Numbered from the stretch's first letter, positions 1 to 10,658 are shown. The stretch: 64,000 nt of DNA from Cyanoderma ruficeps (GCA_008694505.1 VZDJ01000174.1:13231220-13295219); one strand, 5' to 3'. Numbers and translations are program-made. The notes: generated by a model not told the origin, from the sequence alone.

Positions 1-194
1 ACTGGCACAGGGTGCCCAGAGCAGCTGTGGCTGCCCCTGGATCCCTGGCAGTGTCCAAGGCCAGGCTGGACATTGGGGCTTGGAGCAGCCTGGGACAGTG
101 GGAGGTGGCCCTGCCATGGCAGGGGTGGAATGAGATGGACTTTAAGGTCCTTTCCAGCCCACTCCAGCCTGTGATTCCCTGATTGTTTGATTCC
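1..194 (+). mobile_element. CR1 LINE 3' end, cut by window start
   Basis: This is the 3' untranslated end of a CR1 non-LTR retrotransposon. It shows the passerine CR1 hallmark order: GGCACAGGGTGCCCAGAGCA, the CTGTGGCTGCCCCTGGATCC block, a GGGACAGTGGGAGGTG block and CCTGCCATGGCAGGGG. It closes near 170-194 with degenerate 8-bp tail repeats (GTGATTCC, CTGATTGT, TTGATTCC). The 5' part lies outside the window, so the full length is unknown. The copy cannot be autonomous as seen, and it shares its sequence closely with the copies near 23.1, 41.7 and 58.0 kb. Confidence 0.93.
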
Positions 195-2084
195 ATAGTT
201 CTACAGGTCATTGCTCACAGGAAGTTGCTGTGATCCCCAACCAGACTGATGTGCCTGAGAGCTTGGAGGGTTGTTGCAATGTGTTTGAACAGCTTGGGCC
301 AGAATGTGCCCCAGCCAAACCACCTGCAGTTCTTGTTTTCAGAACCCTCAGGAATTTGTCAAGGTTACTGAGAAAAACAGGGCTAAAATAAGAAGAGCCT
401 GAGAAATAGAATACCAGGAATGCAAGAGCTCGATAAAGGAGACCCACAGAGCGATAATGTGGGACCAGTCATGTTTCCTGCAGGGCTCGTGCGGGATGTG
501 TGGACAAGATGGAGGAAGCAATCAAATAATGAGGAACATGTGAACAAGCAGCCTTAGAATCTGTAACTTAATGTAAACTTAATGTAGCTTAATGTAAACA
601 ATAACTGGCTTCTGCTGAAATCATGTTGGTTCTGTAGTTCAGAGGTCTTGAGCTCCAGCAGAGGGTGCTGGGATCAGGCCAGGACTGTGTGTCCAGAACT
701 CCTGTAAGAAGCCCATAGGGTGCAGCCAAGCTTGAGAAGACACACCCACCCTTGGCAAGAACTTCCAGGGAACATTTTTAGTCTTAAGAAGGATGTGCAG
801 GGAAGTGGCCGTGCCCAGAGACCATTCCAGCCCCATGGAAAAGGACATGAACAGTGGCTGGACACACCCCAGGTGAGTGAGATGGACACAGTGTGAGCGT
901 CCAAGGCAGCCTTGTGCTCCCCACAGGTCTGGAGAATGTGGTTGGTCTGGGAAGTTCTGTGGGCCTCAGCTCCTCTGTGTTACAGCCCTTCCTGCCCTCA
1001 GCAGGTCCAGGGCTGGGGATAAACCTGGGACTTGTCTGTTGTCTATCCCGGGCTGGGGCTCCCTCACAGCACTGCTGCAGCTTTCCCAGGTCAGGCCCAT
1101 GTTCTGGGCCAGGTGAGGACTAAGCCCATCACATTGGAGAGTGCACCTGACCAGACCCAGAGCATCCATTTCTGCCTCTGTCTCCTTGTCCAGCCCAGAC
1201 TCTTCCCTCCCTCCTGAAACATTTGCCCCCTGTACCCCAGAGCTCCATCGTGCCCTGCCCAGGTGAGGAACCTTTCCCAGCACAACGGGAACAGATCCCA
1301 GGCCTGTTGTTGGGGGTTTGGAGCGCCCTGGCAGAGCTCAGCATCCAGCCCCATCCCAGCAGGGCAGCTCCAGGGCAGTGCAGCAGTGTCCCTGAGCCTG
1401 AACCCCACTGTGGCTGCTCAGCAGTGCCTGGCAGTGAGCTCTGCCATCCCGACACATTTGGGATCACGGTTTGTCCACAGGACAAGGCAAAATGAAGCCT
1501 CATCCATTTGCCCAAGCCTGATCAATCAGGGATCACTGACAGCCTCATGTCCAGCAGATTTGGAGAGGTCAGGTGGACTGTGGAGCCACTCCAGTGACTG
1601 GAAATGCTTTTAACCCTCATGGAAACTGGGCTGTAATGTTGGGAAAATACTGAGAATGAGAAGAAGAAAAAAGAAATTAATGAACAGCATTTAAGGCAAA
1701 AGAGGAGCTCCAGCAAATCATGGGATGCAGGTAACAGAGCCAGAAGGGCGCGGAGTGTGTTTCAGGAATGAACAAACCCCCTGACATTTCCTTCTGCCCC
1801 GTTAGAGAGCAGAGGCAATGCAGGAGTGGAGGAAGCAAAGCAGATGAGAGAGCCCCCTCAAACAAAGCTCAGCTGAGCGGGGCTGGCACGGGGCCGGCTC
1901 TGCTCCATCCCTAATCCTGGGCAAACCAGAGTAATACATGTTAAATATTAAAGGCAGGGATCTATAAACGTGCAGGAAGATGGGACTGCGAGTATCAGAA
2001 TCGTAAAAAGACATTACTGGAAGGACTGATTTGCTGTGTTTTTTTTAATAATAGAAGCCCCTAATTAGTGCATGAAAGGCCTGT
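195..2084. other. Unannotated single-copy-looking sequence
   Basis: I see no recognisable repeat, RNA gene or exon here. Several overlapping open frames on both strands between 870 and 1615 reach 60-128 codons, but they overlap each other and match no protein family I know, and the sequence is GC-rich enough to leave stops sparse by chance. A run of eight T lies near 2040. Confidence 0.5.
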
Positions 2085-2250
2085 GATAGCAGCAGCCTGT
2101 CTGAGTTTTATTAAAACATCTGATGCATTGTCTCACGAAGCCACACTTGAAAAATTAATTCAAACTGACTTGGCTGTAGCTGGAGTCACATGGGCTGGGG
2201 ATGAATGGAGATCCAGGGAGTGCAATAATAACCCATTATCTGTGGCACGG
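2085..2250 (+). mobile_element. Ancient LINE reverse-transcriptase remnant
   Basis: In one plus frame the residues SFIKTSDALSHEATLEKLIQ appear. This resembles the LINE reverse-transcriptase core pattern, in which a (D)F-x-KAFD-x-VSH motif is followed by L-x-KL. Here the catalytic-type aspartate neighbourhood is altered (KTSD for KAFD), and no upstream or downstream RT motif continues in frame. I read it as a very old fragment of a CR1 or L3-like element, not a gene. A chance resemblance is possible because only about 40 residues align by eye. Confidence 0.45.
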
Positions 2251-4014
2251 AGCTTATTTCTATCCAAATGAACCCTGCTTTGTGCGGAACACAGGCAGCT
2301 CTTCCCTCACTTTGTCAGGCAGGAGTGGCTCCTGCAAAGGCACCGAGTGCCAGTGAAACCCACCCTGAGCCTGGAGAGCTCGTCGTTGTCCATGCCATCA
2401 GTATCTGTGGAAAGGAGGCAGCTTTTGGAAGTGTCAGGGATTTCACAGCTGGCGTGTTTGCTGCCTGGGAATGCCTGCTCTCTGTAACTCTCACAAGCTC
2501 CCTCTCAAGTCAGCTGATACTTCACGTTTTTTCGTCAAGCCCCAGCTGCTGAATCTGTGTAGTTTTCTCAGAATATCAAAAGTAGATTTCCAACCTTTCC
2601 TTTCTCTGGAAAAAACCCAGAATATTGCAGAAACCCTCCAGTGCCTATTAACACACATGCACTGGGTAAGTGTTGATTATTTTCTGCTGGTTTCTCTGTG
2701 GTTTTTGATGTTTTCCCAGTACTTTCTCAGCATGCACTATTTTTGGATGCTGAAGGGAATCATGATGGTTTTCATTCACCTTTGATTGTTCTCTCCTGGT
2801 AAAATGTCTCAGTACCCCAATAAAGGTGCAGAAGTTGTCCCAGCTGGCCCAGAACATGCAGGGAATGGTTAATGACCACTCAGTCATCACTACAAACAGC
2901 CTTTGGTAACACTGGAGAGTAAAAATTATTTCCCTGCACCTCCAGCATCCATATGAATAATGAATTCATTTGCAGGACTCAACATCAGCTCATGAATGAA
3001 ACTTCAACCAAGGAGCACTGAGAAATACAACAAAAATTAATCATTGTGAGCTGTTTTCATAAAGGCACAAACTCCGAGCTCAGGGGGGACCATCGCTCAA
3101 GCCGTGCAGGAGAATGAGTCTAAGGAAGATTGTCACAAGTTTTCCACCCTAGCAGAAATGAGAAAGGTTAAAAAAAAAGCTCTGCTCTCCTTTGCAGCCT
3201 CTGTTCCCATTTCTGCAGTCGGGGTGTGTGATTATGGCAAACTTCTGAGCTGAAATTAAGGACTTTCTTTAGAATCTCCTGTTTAAAAATGGAACATGGC
3301 ATCCAGATGAATATTTTCTATCATATTTTATTGTGAAAAATGTCAGCCAAAAGCTTCAGCCTCACATAAATAAAGAATCAGATCAGTTTGTCAAGTATCA
3401 GAACTGGTTTAATGCCTTCTGCTTTCTTTTTTGAGCATATTAGAGCAACCAGAGCTAGGAAATGATACATGTAGGATTCCTTGCTAGCAGCAGATCAGAA
3501 AAATGTCAGATAAAAGTAGCAACATATTTGGTATAAAGAGTTCCTGGAGGTTTGAAAGCTTCCCTGGAGATGGCACCTCCAGCTGAGGATGAGCCTTGTT
3601 TGCTCCATCCAAACCAGAACAAGCCCAGAGTTGCCAGCAATGGAGATGACAAGTGAAAAGGCTCTTTTTCCTGGAGAGAACTCCAGCACAGGGTATTTCC
3701 AATGCCTTTTCCCAAATTCCCTGCTGTTGGAGAAAGTTTATGAGGAGGAGTCAAAGCCAAAGCGATGGGAATGCTGCTGGCAGGCAGGGAGAGGCCAGGC
3801 TGGGAGCTGGGTGTTCCCAGGATCAGGACATGGAGTGTTGTCTGTTGTCTGGGGGAGCCCGGGAGGTGCCACCCGGGAGTTCCCTCAGCTGAACTGCTCC
3901 TCGGGAAGGACACATGGGATGGGCTGGGACCTCTTCCCGCCTGGAAGCTGCTGTCTGTGGTGATGAGGCTGGTTTGGGAGAGTTTTTACACAGCTCCTGG
4001 GAATGTCCTCAGTC
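2251..4014. other. Unannotated, moderately AT-rich sequence
   Basis: No repeat or exon recognised. The part from about 2900 to 3480 is AT-rich with long A and T runs. The short open frames here, the longest about 135 codons on the minus strand at 3506-3913, show no domain and overlap frames on the other strand. Confidence 0.5.
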
Positions 4015-4088
4015 TTGGTGGATGTAGGAGTTGGACTCAGTGCCACTCGTGGGTCTCTTCCAGCTCAGGATCTCCAACGATTTCATGC
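4015..4088 (+). mobile_element. Probable CR1 3' tail fragment
   Basis: A short segment reads like the last 70 bases of a CR1: TTGGACTCAGTGCCACTCGT, then a TGGGTCTCTTCCAGCTCAGG-type block, then degraded tail repeats. The usual form of this block is GTTGGACTGGATGATCCTTG followed by TGGGTCCCTTCCAGCTCAGG. The match is partial and no CR1 body precedes it. Confidence 0.45.
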
Positions 4089-4699
4089 AGTGTTACCATT
4101 TTGGGTTCCCCCTCACACCAAACCATCCCTGCCAGGGTGGTCTGCAATATAACCAAGATATAAACTGCTATTTATTCTCCTGACAAAGGTTTTGGTCTGG
4201 CTCAAATAGCCAGGCTAAGCTTTAGGGAGAAGGGGCCCCTGTCCCTCAGTGGTTGGGAGCTAAGGAGGTCCTTCCCCACTGAGCAGCCCTGTCACTGTCA
4301 CACCGATGGAGAAGTGCCTGGGGGGGTCCTGCCCACACTGCCCTGCCAGGCACAGGCAGCTGTTTCTGATTTAATAAATGTGCTGGTTTACCCCAAAGCA
4401 AGTGCTGAAGGCTCTGCCCACCCTCAGAAGTGCAGCAGTCCTGAGAGCTCTCCTCTTTTGGCAGGGATGGGGTCACAATTCTCTGTCACAGCCCTGCTGC
4501 CCTTCAGGCAGGGTCACCACATCAGAGCCTGGGGGATGAATGCAGAGCAGCCTTTCCAAAGAGCCCATAGATCCTCCTGGCCACAGCCTCTGCCCCTGGG
4601 GTCACAGCCCACAGCTCTGTGGCCACCACAGCGGCCACAAAACCCCAGAGCAGAGCTGTGCTCTTCTCCCTCCCTGGCCAATCTCTGCCGTGCCAGCCC
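4089..4699. other. Unannotated sequence
   Basis: Nothing recognised. The long plus frame that begins at 4314 is open only because it runs on into the antisense of the CR1 that follows. Confidence 0.5.
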
Positions 4700-5027
4700 A
4701 GGGGCACCCAGGGAAGGGACACCAGCCCTGCCCTGGGCAGCTGTGCCAGTGCCTGACCACCCTTCCCACGAAGGAATTTTCCCAGTTTTCAACCTGAGCC
4801 TCCCCTGGCCCAGCCTGAGGCCGTTCCCTCTCCTCCTGTCCCTGTTCCCTGGGAGCACAGCCCGACCCCCCCGGCTGTCCCCTCCTGGCAGGGAGTTGTG
4901 CAGAGCCACAAGGTCCCCCCTGAGGCTCCTTTTCTCCAGGCTGAGCCCCTTTCCCAGCTCCCTCAGCCTCTCCTGGGCCTCCAGCCCCTTCCCCAGCTCC
5001 GTTCCCTGCCCTGGATGTGCAGATGCT
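4700..5027 (-). mobile_element. CR1 LINE fragment, antisense
   Basis: The minus strand carries the end of CR1 ORF2 and the start of the 3' untranslated region. On the plus strand this appears as CCTGGGCAGCTGTGCCAGTG, then CCCCTGGCCCAGCCTGAGGC, then CCTTTTCTCCAGGCTGAGCC and CTCCCTCAGCCTCTCCTGGG. Read on the minus strand, these correspond to the L-REL-GKGLSLEKR region typical of the ORF2 C-terminus. The copy is truncated at both ends and has no 8-bp tail. It belongs to the same subfamily as the copies at 10.4 and 13.0 kb. Confidence 0.9.
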
Positions 5028-5089
5028 GAGCCGTGCCTGGGTCCTGCTCGGTTCATTCATCTCCCACACCGGCCCCCTCCAGGATAACG

Positions 5090-5480
5090 CTCCTTTCTCA
5101 CCATTCCCACACCGCCCTGGCTGTGGGTCACCCGCGGCAGCCGAAACGAGGAGTACTGGCAGCAGAAGGGGTGTCGCAGTGCAGGACCCGCTGGATGCCT
5201 GCCTGAGAGCCCCGACCCCACAACAGACCCTGCCCGGGAGGGAGAAGGGGGGACCCCAGCCCAGCCCGTCGCCCCGGGCTGTTAATCCTGGAGCAAATTG
5301 CCTGTATTATTACTTTTTCTTTCCTAAGCGTTACCTCCTGTGCGGCTGGAGCAGGAGGCGATACCCGGGAACAAAGACCTGGAAATAACAAGCGGCGGGA
5401 GCTCCGAATCACTGCCGACAATTTAAGTGGCACTTGGGCGAGGTCAGCTGAGGCAGAGTTAAACCTGTGGTTTTCCAGGA
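5090..5480. promoter_or_regulatory. CpG-rich patch with palindromic NKX2-like site
   Basis: About two dozen CpG dinucleotides occur in roughly 390 bases, clearly denser than the surrounding sequence. At 5425-5435 the sequence AAGTGGCACTT is a perfect inverted repeat of AAGTG around one base. AAGTG is the core bound by NKX2-class homeodomain factors. No TATA box or splice-flanked open frame goes with it. A promoter or enhancer role is inference only; a GC-rich stretch left by a decayed repeat is the main alternative. Confidence 0.3.
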
Positions 5481-5908
5481 GCCGTAGAGAAGGAAAACCC
5501 CGGGAAGCTCAGCAGGATCCCAGGGAAGGAGTTGAGCATGCACTTCCAGTCTGCTGAGACACTGCCGAGTGAGGGAGGTGAGGGGTACAAAGAGTCTGGG
5601 GGGGCTTATCCAGCTGGGAAAGTAATTTCCAGTGTGCCAACAGCTCCCTGTGGGGCTGCCCTCATCGTCACGATGACTCCGAGGGGCCCTGGGAGAGCTG
5701 GGGATGCTCCCTTGCAGTTCCTGCGGGACAGAATCAGGATCATGGATGCAGCCGGGGGCCGGCGCAGCTCCCACTGCCGGGAGCCCGCGGGCAGTGCTCG
5801 TGTGCTGATGTTTGGTGTCACACTGGAGTCACATCCCCTGAAATAACACGGGAAAACTCCCTCATGGCCTCCCAGAGCTCAGCTCAGCCCAGAACCTCCC
5901 TCCCCTGC
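5481..5908. other. Unannotated sequence
   Basis: Nothing recognised between the CpG-rich patch and the next CR1. The overlapping frames at 5409-5846 on both strands have no recognisable domain. Confidence 0.5.
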
Positions 5909-6312
5909 CTGTCTTGGACCAGCACTGGAGCACTGGATCCAGCCCTGGGCCCCAGTGCCAGAGGGATGGAACCTGTTGGAGAGGGTCCAGAGGAGGCCAT
6001 GGAGATGCTCCAGGGGCTGGAACCCCTCTGCTCTGGAGCCAGGCTGGGAGAGCTGGGGGTGCTCACCTGGAGAACAGAAGGCTCCAGGGACACCTCAGAG
6101 CCCCTGCCAGGGCCTAAAGGGGCTCCAGGAGAGCTGGAGAGGGACTGGGGACAAGGGATGGAGGGACAGGACACAGGGAATGGCTTCCCACTGCCAGAGG
6201 GCAGGGATGGATGGGGTGTGGGGAAGGAATTGTTCCCTGGGAGGGTGTGGAGGTTTCAAGATGAGTTCTAAGCTCCCTTCCAACCCAAAGCACTCTCTGA
6301 GTCTGTGATACC
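5909..6312 (+). mobile_element. CR1 LINE with internal deletion
   Basis: The copy begins within ORF2, with GAGAGGGTCCAGAGGAGGCC, CCCCTCTGCTCTGGAGCCAG and GACACAGGGAATGGCTTCCC, and reaches GAATTGTTCCCTGGGAGGGT. It then jumps directly to TTCTAAGCTCCCTTCCAACC and a degraded tail at about 6290-6312. The block of about 150 bases containing GGCACAGGGTGCCCAGAGCA and the palindromic CCATGGGCAGGG segment, present in the other copies, is missing. The deletion junction lies near 6252. The same ORF2 segment occurs antisense at 11.6-12.0 kb. Confidence 0.9.
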
Positions 6313-7605
6313 GTTCAGTGACTGTGGCTCATGGCAGGAAGAGGAAAATCTGGATGCAGAGGGATGGATCTCCCAGTTGGTGCCTTTGCAGGAGGTACCC
6401 ACCCAATGACCCCTGTGGTACCACGGCACCAGGGTCCCGTGACAAGGTTTACAGGTTTATCCCCAATCAGTGCAACAAATCCAACCCATCACCCATAGAA
6501 CTCAGGATCATCCCCAGAACCTCACAGAAAATTGCCCCTTTCACTGTCCAACTCCCTGGAATACCTCCTGGGAATAATCCTGGGAACCTCAGGAGCCTTG
6601 AGCTGAGCCACAGAAGGCATCCAGATGGAGGAGCCTGATTCCCAGACTACCCCTTCTCATGTGTCCCCAAGACTCTCACCGTTTCAGCCCAGTGACACTC
6701 CAGTCTCCTCTTTGTGTCCCATCCAGCAGCAGGGGGACACTGGAGTTCTGGCTCATGCAGCTGCAACTCTGTCACTGCTTCCTGTGCTGTGTGACATTCC
6801 CAAGTAGTTTCTGACCCAAGGATGGGGCTCCCTTGGGAACTGGCTGTTTTCAGCACCCGCTCTGGGCACAGACAGTTCACTGGGTTAAACTCCAGCACCC
6901 AAGGCCACACCAGTGGCTAAAATGAGGCATTAGAGGTGGTGTCCCTTTCCAGGGGAAAGAAGCAGGACACTTACGCTAATTAATGTATTCGCAAGATGCT
7001 CCTATCTGGAATTCCAGCATCTGCAGGTCCCTGGAGGCAGGGAGGCAGGGAAGGATGCTGCTCCTCAGGTCCTCAGGTCCCCAGGCAGGGAGGAGTGGCC
7101 CAGATTTGAGGAGTGGGTGGGATGTGGAAGGTCAGTGTCAGAACAACCTAACCAGTGCTTCTAAAAATTTCCCCCAAATTAATATCTGTCCACAGCTAGA
7201 AAATAATGCGGTACTGTTAACTTTAATTTGTTAGAGTATATTTTTTGGAAAAAAAACCCTTATTTAGTGAGAACATGACAGCACAAAACAGCTCTTTTTG
7301 AAGTGTCACAAGGTAGAGAAGCAGAGCTGCAAACACTGCCCTGCCAACATTCCGCATGCAGCACGGTGCCTGAGCCCACACTCCCAGGATTGCCTCGCTC
7401 AGAGACACCACAGGACAACAACGGGAGCTAAATGAGGATAAATTACATCAGAAGCACAATGTTTACAAGGGCTGGTAATTCACCCCCAGCAGCAAATTAC
7501 TTTTACAGCAAGAATCTGCTTTTCAGGGGCTTGGCTGTTGTGAATGAGGGAGCCTCCATTGGAATGCAGATGGGATTTACCTTGGAATGGCTTAGTTACC
7601 CACAG
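6313..7605. other. Unannotated sequence
   Basis: No repeat or gene recognised. The final part (7140-7300) is AT-rich and includes an A-run near 7250. Confidence 0.5.
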
Positions 7606-7660
7606 GGATGGATGGATGGATGGAGGGCTGGTGGGAGGGCTGGAGGAAGGGTTGGATGNG
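7606..7660. repeat. (GGAT)n and GGCTG-rich simple repeat with one N
   Basis: Four GGAT units are followed by purine-rich GGAGGGCTGGTGGGAGGGCT-type sequence. A single ambiguous base lies at 7659. The ambiguity most likely reflects a slippage-prone tract that was hard to resolve in assembly. Confidence 0.85.
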
Positions 7661-8364
7661 ATGGACTGACATGCAGACACACAGGCAATAAGTTACCAAA
7701 TCAAACATCTTTCTTTTTTCTTACCAAATCAACGTCTTTCTTTTAAGTGATGGTATTTACAGAGGACTTTTAGAGAATTGTCAAATTAAAACTTACTCTG
7801 AATGCCCCAAACTGCCCCACTTGCAACTCAGCACAAAAATGAGCTCATCCCAGCTAGGAGACTGTCAGACATCCTTCATTGCCAACATAAAAAACTCCCC
7901 CTAAAGGAGCAACAAGTGGCTCAGCAAATCAGAGGTTACTGCAGAAAGCCAACATGTGCCTCTTGCAGCCTCAAAACTGGTTATCCACAAACCAGCAACA
8001 TATGGAGTGGAGGTACTTCATCAGAATTTGAGAAATTATCCAGGAAATAATTTGGTTGTTTTAGAAACCTTGCAAAGAAGCTCACAGAAAGATGTTGACA
8101 GTTCAGGGATGACCCTTTTCAAGCAGATTTACATAAAACAAATTTATGAACTGGGATCAAGAAGAATTTGGGAAGATGGGCAGGAAGGTAGAAGAAAGAG
8201 GAAGAGCTGCTCCCACACTGCTCCTGAAGGACACAGTAAATGGTGAGATGGACAGAGAATCCAAAGGCACCTGGGAAGGGACAAGTGTCTTTCTAAAAGG
8301 GAGATCAGCAGGTTGGACCATGGCTGTGCCAAGCAATGCATTCCTGCAATGCCAGACCTACAAG
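7661..8364. other. Unannotated sequence
   Basis: Nothing recognised. Pyrimidine-rich TTTCTTTTTTCTT and CTTTCTTTT stretches occur at 7709-7745. The plus frame starting at 8146 owes part of its length to the CR1 that follows. Confidence 0.5.
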
Positions 8365-8517
8365 TTCATTGAGTCCACCCCCTGCCACGGGCAGGGTCAC
8401 CTCCCACTGTCCCAGGCTGCTCCAAGCCCCAGTGTCCAGCCTGGCCTTGGGCACTGCCAGGGATCCAGGGGCAGCCACAGCTGCTCTGGGCACCCTGTGC
8501 CAGGGCCTCCTGCCTCC
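8365..8517 (-). mobile_element. CR1 LINE 3' UTR fragment, antisense
   Basis: The plus strand shows CCTGCCACGGGCAGGGTCAC, CTGTCCCAGGCTGCTCCAAG, CAGTGTCCAGCCTGGCCTTG and CCTGTGCCAGGGCC. This is the reverse complement of the CR1 3' untranslated block. The last 40 or so bases and the 8-bp tail are missing, as is everything upstream of the GGCACAGGGTG box. Confidence 0.92.
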
Positions 8518-8530
8518 CACAGCCCATATC

Positions 8531-8573
8531 CATCTCAGTTCCCATCTCAGTTCCCATCTCAGTTCCCATCTCC
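8531..8573. repeat. 12-bp tandem repeat, about 3.5 copies
   Basis: The unit CATCTCAGTTCC repeats exactly from 8531 to 8566, followed by a partial copy. It starts 13 bases beyond the CR1 edge. Because 12 is divisible by three, the frame crossing it encodes a repeated SQFP, but this is a by-product of the repeat and not evidence of a gene. Confidence 0.9.
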
Positions 8574-10026
8574 AGGCAGGGGTTTTCCCAGTTGTGGCTG
8601 GTCAGGGGCTCAGCTCAGGCAGTGCCAGCTCGGGCTGGTGCCAGCCCAGCAGAGCTGCTCCTCACAGGCCCTGCTCTCAATTTGGGTGGTGCGTGCACCA
8701 ACCCGCCCACAGCTGATTCCAAGCTTGGCTGTCAGCTGGCAAAGCACCATAACAGGACAGTGTAGCAAGACCTTGCTTTAATTTTATCCCCTGCTTTTGT
8801 TAACTGTGTAAAACAGCTCTGGTTGGAAAGCATATGGAGCAGTATAAAAATCTCCATAGGATGAATTACGGCAACTTCACACAGAAGATGGAGAAGGATT
8901 TAGAAAAGCATTTCAGCAGATTTTAATAGAAAATATCTTATCAAAGCCCTCATTGGCTGGTAGACCAGGATTTCAGAGTGGCAGCTACTGCTTTTAATTT
9001 TATACCCACAAAGACACCCAGGTATCCCACAGCAGGGTGTCTCTGAGTCCCAGGGATGGATCCCTCTGGGGTCGTGGCAGTGTGCTGCATGTCTCAATAC
9101 AAGTGCCACAGCTGGACTCAGACTGTGCAATCTGATCTCCCCATCGATTTCCAGGGATGGGATGTAAATAACTGTGCTGTGTACATGGGATCAATGGGGA
9201 TGGAGCAAGGGTGTCGATGCTCAGTGTTATGAGCCTCATTCATTGCAGCAAATGATCAACACAAGAGAACTTCAATCAAAACCACATCAATTAATAATTG
9301 CTTTGCAGCTTCTGTCCTTTTCTGTCATTTCAGCTCTTTGGCAGATGAAGTTCATCCCCTCCCAGCTCTCAGGCTGTGGCTGATTGCCCAGGCAAGTGGA
9401 GCAGAGAGACCGGATTAGAGGAGGCTCCATAGCTCTGCACAAACTGCAGGTTCTTTGTCTGGGCCACTAATAGCAAGTTCATAAAAATTGAAAGAGTTGT
9501 CGGCACTTGCTTATTGATAGTCCCAGATGAAAACCACAGGACCTGGTTAAAAAGCTCTATTAAGATTGTTAAAGACATAAGAATTACTCAGGGCATATTT
9601 GGCTTCATTGGACTTTGTGTCAGGCTCTTGTGAAGAAATAAACTTCACTGCAAAACAGCAAAAAAAGGACTAAAACTAGAAATTTTAGGGAGTAGAAAAA
9701 TGTCCATATAAAGTGCTGAAGTCTAGATAAGAAAGAGGAATTCTTTGTGAAATTCACCATACAAGAAGCCGTGCTGGGTGCAGAGCACAGACCGGGGCCA
9801 TACAGGGGCTCAGGAACCAGCTCCCATCTCTCCACGGGGACTGGTCACCCCACATTTCACATGCTGCAGGCTGAAATGTGGGGCCACACCAGAGCTGCTT
9901 GGACCACGCAGTCCTGCAGGGCTTTCAGGAACTTGGATGGTCCATCCCAGGCATTGCAGCCAAGGCACGGCCCACAGCGGCACCATCCAGCAAGTGAAGC
10001 CCCAGGAGTGACACCAAGTCACAGTG
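8574..10026. other. Unannotated sequence
   Basis: No repeat or exon recognised. The segment 8780-8960 is AT-rich and free of repeats; it could be a conserved noncoding element, but I have nothing beyond composition to say so. Confidence 0.45.
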
Positions 10027-10114
10027 CACGAATCACAGACTCAGAAAAGCTGGAAAAGGCCTCCCAGACCATCAATTCCAGCCTGAACATCAACTCAACC
10101 AGAGCACCGAGTAC
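10027..10114 (-). mobile_element. CR1 LINE 3' end, first half of interrupted copy
   Basis: The plus strand starts with a decayed tail (CGAATCACAGACTC), then AAAAGCTGGAAAAGGCCTCC and CCAGACCATCAATTCCAGCC. This is the antisense of a CR1 3' end of the older type that lacks the GGCACAGGGTG box. It stops at GAGTAC (10109-10114), where an LTR interrupts it, and resumes at 10408. Confidence 0.8.
10109..10114. repeat. Target-site duplication, left (GAGTAC)
   Basis: The six bases GAGTAC stand directly before the TG that opens the LTR at 10115 and recur at 10402-10407, directly after its closing CA. A perfect 6-bp duplication is characteristic of betaretrovirus-like (ERVK) and alpharetrovirus integrases. 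Confidence 0.9.
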
Positions 10115-10401
10115 TGTCGCTGTTCACGACACGAAAGAACGACATGTCAGGTTAAAGTGAGGAGAGAGAGAGAAGGTTTATTATGATTTGGGGTTTAAAT
10201 AGGGTTCGGAATTTCATCAAGGATTGGGGGATGAGAGGACCACCTCTCTGACCCTAGTGGTCAGCTCACAAGTTCATCACTTTGTCTTTCCTCCTGGAAA
10301 GAATGTTGTTTATAAAAACATCAATCTTCGTTTATGTTTAAATCATGAGAAAGCTCCAGCAGAATGAGAAACAAAATCAGAAGGCTGAAATCAGGGCAAC
10401 A
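10115..10401 (-). mobile_element. Solo LTR, 287 bp, family A, antisense
   Basis: On the plus strand the element begins TGTCGCTGTTC and ends GGGCAACA, so it has the TG...CA ends of an LTR. Read on the minus strand it has a TATA-like TATTTAAA (plus 10194-10201) and, about a dozen bases further on, an AATAAA polyadenylation signal (plus 10177-10182). It aligns along its length with the LTR at 23713-23986, sharing the GCCTTCTGAT block, CTGGAGCTTT, AACATAAAC, GGGTCAGAGAGGT and the TATTTAAACCCC promoter block. No internal retroviral sequence flanks it, so it is a solo LTR left by recombination between two LTRs. It sits inside a CR1. Confidence 0.9.
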
Positions 10402-10407
10402 GAGTAC
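10402..10407. repeat. Target-site duplication, right (GAGTAC)
   Basis: Second copy of the 6-bp duplication made when the provirus inserted. Removing the LTR and one copy restores continuous CR1 alignment across this point. Confidence 0.9.
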
Positions 10408-10658
10408 CACATCCACTTGGTCCTTGGACCCTTCCGGGGATGGGGACTCCAAACCTCCCTGGACAGACCCTTCCAGGGCCTGACCACCCTTTCCAGGGAG
10501 AAATTTTCCCCAATATCCACCCTGAGCCTCCCCTGGCCCAGCCTGAGGCCGTTCCCTCTCCTCCTGTCCCTGTTCCCTGGGAGCAGAGCCCGACCCCCCC
10601 GGCTGTCCCCTCCTGTCAGGGAGTTTTGAAGGTCCCCCCTGAGGCTCCTTTTGTGCAG
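10408..10658 (-). mobile_element. CR1 LINE, second half of interrupted copy
   Basis: The CR1 resumes with CACATCCACTTGGTCCTTGG, then GGGGATGGGGACTCC, a GCCTGACCACC block and CCCCTGGCCCAGCCTGAGGC, ending at CCCCTGAGGCTCCTTTTGTG. It is truncated at about 10658 within the ORF2 C-terminal region. Together with 10027-10114 it makes an element of about 340 bases. The sequence resembles the copies at 4.7 and 13.0 kb. Confidence 0.9.

Noticed and set aside
4314..5087. 257-codon plus-strand open frame
   Set aside because: Its second half is the antisense of a CR1 element, and the first half has no domain; the length is an effect of GC-rich, stop-poor repeat DNA.
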